Source of the DNA: Bacteroidota bacterium
GTDB lineage: Bacteria > Bacteroidota > Bacteroidia > M30B66
DNA length: 64,000 nt
Assembly (NCBI GenBank): GCA_027483445.1
Contig: JAIXUS010000068.1
Coordinates: 17,907-81,906 of the forward strand
Direction of reading: 5' to 3'
The translations under genes were made by a program, and so were the position numbers. The notes beneath the pieces are model-generated. The model had not been told where the DNA came from, searched no databases, and saw only the letters and a program-made list of their open reading frames with translations. Below are positions 61,433 to 64,000 of this stretch, piece after piece (the stretch's first letter is position 1; each line of letters begins with the position of its first letter).

Positions 61433-62388
61433 CGTTCGCTCGATTTATGGTGTTTAATGCTTAAAAATTTCGACCGAATCCAAACAAGCAGCGGAATGCT
61501 CAAAGCCAGCGAAATCGCGGTTTCGAGGTAAGCCCAATCGCCGCTCCCGAGCGCATCGGTGCTTATTTCCAGCATGCCCTGCGAAAGGGCAAACTGCTGA
61601 AGTACAGCCAGGGCGTTGTTCACAAAATGGGCGGCAATCGGGTACCAGAGGTTTCCCGACCACAGGTACAGGTAGCCAAACAAAACTCCAATGAGCATGC
61701 GTGGCAGAAAGCCGAAAAACTGAAAGTGAATAAAGCTGAATACAAAACCGGCGCACCAAATGGCCAGGTGCGGGTTGCGGAAAGCCTTCACAAACAAGGT
61801 TTGCAGCCCTCCCCGAAACATCAGCTCCTCGGCCACCGCAGGTACCACCGCTACTACGAACAAAGTACTCAACAGCGAAGGCAAACCGGGCATGTACAAC
61901 AACTTTTCTATCAGCGCATTGGCCTCATTTTCCCGGGCCAGCATCGACTCATAGAGCTCCTTCATCGCTTCCGGGAAAACCATGCTGCGGTTCCACTCTG
62001 CCGTGAGATTAATCCAGGGCATCTGTAAAACCATCAACACACCCATTACGAGCAGAAAAAACACCTGAGGGGAACTGTTGTAACCCAGTATTTTCGAGGT
62101 GTTACCGCTGTAGAGTTTAGCCATCAGCCATGCCGGAATGGCAAAGAGCCCCAGCGAAGTGAGCACCTGCGTCAGCTTCAGAAAGCGAATGCCCTCACCG
62201 CCATATTTTCCCACCTGTTCAATGGCCTCCATGGGCAGGCCCCACAGCAATCGTCCCAGAAAAACGCTCATTCCCAGCGCTAAACTCCCGCCAACTATGC
62301 TAAAAAAAAGCAGTGCCGTAAGCTGAACACTCACCGAGCCATCGCGCATAGGGCCTAACTTTTTACCGAGATAAACATCATCCATCAT
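61429..62388 (-). CDS. CPBP-family intramembrane glutamic endopeptidase
   Basis: A 319-residue polytopic protein with the CPBP motifs: EE..R box in VAEELMFRGGLQTLF (about residues 190-204), FIHFQFFGFLPRMLIGVLFGYLY and PIAAHFVNNALAV. Such proteases resemble Rce1 and may process peptides or act in signalling; the substrate is unknown. It heads a three-gene minus-strand operon. Two adjacent ATGs (62388 and 62385) are equivalent starts. Confidence 0.87.
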   Translation of the reverse strand: MMDDVYLGKKLGPMRDGSVSVQLTALLFFSIVGGSLALGMSVFLGRLLWGLPMEAIEQVGKYGGEGIRFLKLTQVLTSLGLFAIPAWLMAKLYSGNTSKILGYNSSPQVFFLLVMGVLMVLQMPWINLTAEWNRSMVFPEAMKELYESMLARENEANALIEKLLYMPGLPSLLSTLFVVAVVPAVAEELMFRGGLQTLFVKAFRNPHLAIWCAGFVFSFIHFQFFGFLPRMLIGVLFGYLYLWSGNLWYPIAAHFVNNALAVLQQFALSQGMLEISTDALGSGDWAYLETAISLALSIPLLVWIRSKFLSIKHHKSSER

Positions 62389-62902
62389 TCACATTATGAG
62401 GCCGTTGTGAGCCTTGGTTTCACGTACGCCAATCGGAGGGTGCTCAAATATAAACAGGCCGGGGCAGCTAAGCAACTCAGAGCCCAATGCAATCGTTTAA
62501 AACCAGGCTGTGTAGCGCGTTTATTTTGGGCGCCAAATTCGCGCTTTCCGCGCTACACGGTAGCTTGCTCCAATCGCGGGCGCCTTTCGGTAGCTTGAGA
62601 GTTGTAGGTTTTTGATGAGTGTTTCGCCGCAGGTTTAGGGTTGTGATTATGTTACTCCTCCTGGGGTTGGTTTGACAAGGAATTCGTTTTTTCTATGGGT
62701 ATGTCGGGGTGCTGCTCCTTGGCGCGTAAACTTTCCAATGATTTTACAAACGCTGATTTTGCCGTTCATTAAGTCTCGCGCCTGCTGACTAAAGACTTAA
62801 TTTTCTTTATTTTGTCATGGTATAATGGAGTCAAGAAACCATTTTAAAAACGGGGCCGAACCGAAAAGCCAAATGAGTAGGAATTAAATGCAAACCCACA
62901 GA
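62389..62902. other. 514-base gap with one palindromic repeat
   Basis: The gap contains the repeat copy at 62528-62584. The rest includes an AT-rich run near 62770-62880 (TTAATTTTCTTTATTTTGTC) that may hold the promoter of the following lipoprotein gene. Short frames on the plus strand have no coding character. Confidence 0.6.
62528..62584. repeat. GC-rich palindromic intergenic repeat, copy 2
   Basis: The element runs GGGCGCC to GGGCGCC and contains GCGCTTTCCGCGCTACACGG and AGCTTGCTCCAATCGCGGG. Its reverse complement closely matches 63655-63713, so the two copies form an inverted pair around the small lipoprotein gene. Confidence 0.75.
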
Positions 62903-63340
62903 ATGAAACTCAGAAATTTCGCCATCGCAACAATTACAATACTTAGCATTGTATTTATCTCAAGCTGTAAAAAAGAAGATAGAATCGAGAAGAATCTTTG
63001 GAACAAGGGTGGAGAATGGAATATGGAAAGCCTAACGGTTAACCAAACCAGCACTAATTCAATCGACAACTATTCAGAGTCCTATCTCAATGCAGGAACA
63101 TTTTTGTTCAAGGAAGATGGAAGTGGCTTTGTGACATTCACCGTTGATGGCGATATTGAAACAGCAGCCTTTAACTATTCAAACACAGAAGATAAACTCA
63201 CACTAATTATTGATAATGAGGCTAGAGTTTTCGATTTAGTATGGGAGAAAAATGAAATTGATCTCGCAATCACTGAGAATTACACTTCCAATGGTGCATC
63301 AATTACCTACAAAGAAAGCTACACGCTAAAGAAGAAATAA
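62903..63340 (+). CDS. Small lipoprotein, lipocalin-like, unknown function
   Basis: A 145-residue protein with signal peptide and lipobox FISSC (Cys near residue 22). The mature part has GGEWNMESLTVNQTS then TFLFKEDGSGFVTFTV and DKLTLIIDNEARVFDLVW. This is the layout of small lipocalin-like Bacteroidota lipoproteins in which a W..E/S.. strand opens the barrel. ATG 62903 (MKLRNFAIA) is preferred over the in-frame ATG at 62888. The gene is AT-rich compared with its surroundings and is bracketed by inverted repeat copies, so it may be accessory. Confidence 0.7.
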   Translation: MKLRNFAIATITILSIVFISSCKKEDRIEKNLWNKGGEWNMESLTVNQTSTNSIDNYSESYLNAGTFLFKEDGSGFVTFTVDGDIETAAFNYSNTEDKLTLIIDNEARVFDLVWEKNEIDLAITENYTSNGASITYKESYTLKKK

Positions 63341-63427
63341 ACAGGGTTTAATGGAAAACACTCTGTTAAGCGGAAATTGTGTTTCCGTTTGGAACAACAG
63401 CGAATTTGTAATTGAAAAGGAGTCTTA

Positions 63428-63546
63428 AGTCTTAAGTCTTTAGTACTTAGTGGGCGTGCATTTTGGCTGAATCGGTTGGGGTTCGGGGAGTCTTAAGTCT
63501 TTGGTCCTTAGTACTTAGTGGGCGTGCATTTTGGCTGAATCGGTTT
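63428..63546. repeat. Direct repeat, two copies of a 50-57 base unit
   Basis: AGTCTTAAGTCTTTAGTACT followed by TAGTGGGCGTGCATTTTGGC and TGAATCGGTT occurs at 63428-63477 and again at 63489-63546, the second with a few extra bases (GGTCC). The period is 61 bases. Non-coding. Confidence 0.85.
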
Positions 63547-63654
63547 GCCTTGAGTGTGTCAAGTACCATGCACCCAGTTTAGCACTTTTTTAAATTCTTT
63601 CGGCCATTGGAAAACGCATCCTACGCCTTTCATACAGGCTAAATTTAGACCGAG

Positions 63655-63713
63655 GGCCGCGCCCGGGATTGGAGCAAGCTGCCGTGCAGCGCGGAAAGCC
63701 CGTTAAGGCGCCC
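63655..63713. repeat. GC-rich palindromic intergenic repeat, copy 3 (inverted)
   Basis: The element contains GGGCCGCGCCCGGGATTGG, AGCAAGCTGCCGTGCAGCG and CGGAAAGCCCGTTAAGGCGC, ending in GGCGCCC. It is the reverse complement of copy 2 with scattered differences, and shares GCGGAAAGCCCG with copy 1 at 10868. Confidence 0.75.
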
Positions 63714-64000
63714 AAAAGAAAAAGTGCAGATGCGCTTGGCGAACCATACTCGACGGCACTCTGGAAACCACAGCCCCAAGCTTCACGCGTAAAAACGCGG
63801 TACGGATTACGCAATACATCAGTCTTAAGTCCACAGTCCTGAGTCTGAAGTCGGGTTTTGGATACCATTTGGGGGCTGCGTTAAGGTATAACGTATTGCG
63901 TATTTCGTATCACGTAGGATAACATTTGGGTACTCACGTAAGCGCTAAGCCCGGTTTTATTGGGGAGATTCGCTATAAGGTTTGAAGTCTCGAGTCCCTA

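Larger units (their letters stand above)
63341..64000. other. 660-base repeat-rich end of window
   Basis: No convincing gene. Contents are two direct copies of a 50-57-base unit (63428-63546), the palindromic repeat copy at 63655-63713, and scattered AGTCTTAAGTC-like words (63821-63855, and AAGTCTCGAGTCCC at the very end). A 10-base inverted pair TACGCAATAC/GTATTGCGTA lies near 63808 and 63893. A 92-codon frame on the minus strand crosses the repeats and is not credible. Confidence 0.6.

Noticed and set aside
63428..63546. Possible CRISPR array
   Set aside because: Only two units, 50-57 bases long, nearly adjoining, without unique spacers, and no cas genes nearby.
63590..63868. 92-codon minus-strand frame near the window end
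   Set aside because: It is made largely of the palindromic repeat and AGTC-type repeats; no coding signature.
1..64000. tRNA or rRNA genes
   Set aside because: Intergenic gaps were read for cloverleaf or conserved rRNA sequence and nothing convincing was seen; a covariance-model scan was not possible here.

Overview
The window looks like a chromosomal segment of a member of the Bacteroidota, most likely a marine or freshwater Flavobacteriales/Cryomorphaceae-type organism. Evidence: gliding/type IX secretion (T9SS) genes (gldH, a PorP/SprF family protein, type A and type B T9SS sorting domains), a Bacteroidota-type LptD, promoters with the TAnnTTTG -7 box, and base composition near 50% GC by eye. 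Nothing indicates a plasmid or phage. Most of the window is ordinary core genome, with one low-GC, disturbed stretch at about 56.2-58.9 kb.

Layout. 1-2.1 kb: 3' end of mnmG, a near-consensus parS partition site, a methyltransferase and a hotdog-fold protein. 2.1-11.1 kb: an arsenate-reductase-like / thiamine-binding / GT22 mannosyltransferase operon, glutaryl-CoA-type dehydrogenase, dps, kbl, a lipoprotein, a predicted outer-membrane protein and an aldo/keto reductase, with two repeat-filled gaps. 11.1-14 kb: two-subunit 2-oxoglutarate:ferredoxin oxidoreductase. 14-17.2 kb: holB-ricT-gldH. 17.2-22.2 kb: M23 peptidase, a bacterial GH3 protein, and three consecutive lipoprotein genes including an LpoB-like one.

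22.2-42.6 kb, about a third of the window, is one T9SS surface-adhesin locus read on the minus strand: a 3213-aa type B cargo protein, a PorP/SprF protein, a PorE-like TPR/propeller/OmpA protein and a second, 2429-aa type B cargo. Both giants are built from tandem domains of about 80 residues with two cysteines each (about 21 and 28 copies). The larger one also has an N-terminal FG-GAP-type region and six cadherin-like domains in an ABABAB pattern. The likely logic is cargo, its dedicated outer-membrane partner, a peptidoglycan-anchoring partner, and a second cargo.

42.7-50.6 kb holds envelope genes (lptD; amidase and MCE protein) and an HdrD-like Fe-S module. 50.7-56.2 kb holds rpmE2, a GlmU-family protein, lon and a type II NADH dehydrogenase. 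56.2-58.9 kb is AT-rich and looks accessory: two T9SS type A proteins (one without an N-terminus), a decayed DUF4160/DUF2442 pair, and a second, diverged copy of the ndh 3' end marking its far edge. 58.9-62.4 kb is a CPBP protease / sterol desaturase / histidine kinase operon. The last 1.6 kb has one small lipoprotein gene between inverted copies of a dispersed palindromic repeat, then a repeat-rich gap. No tRNA, rRNA, CRISPR array or insertion sequence was recognised.
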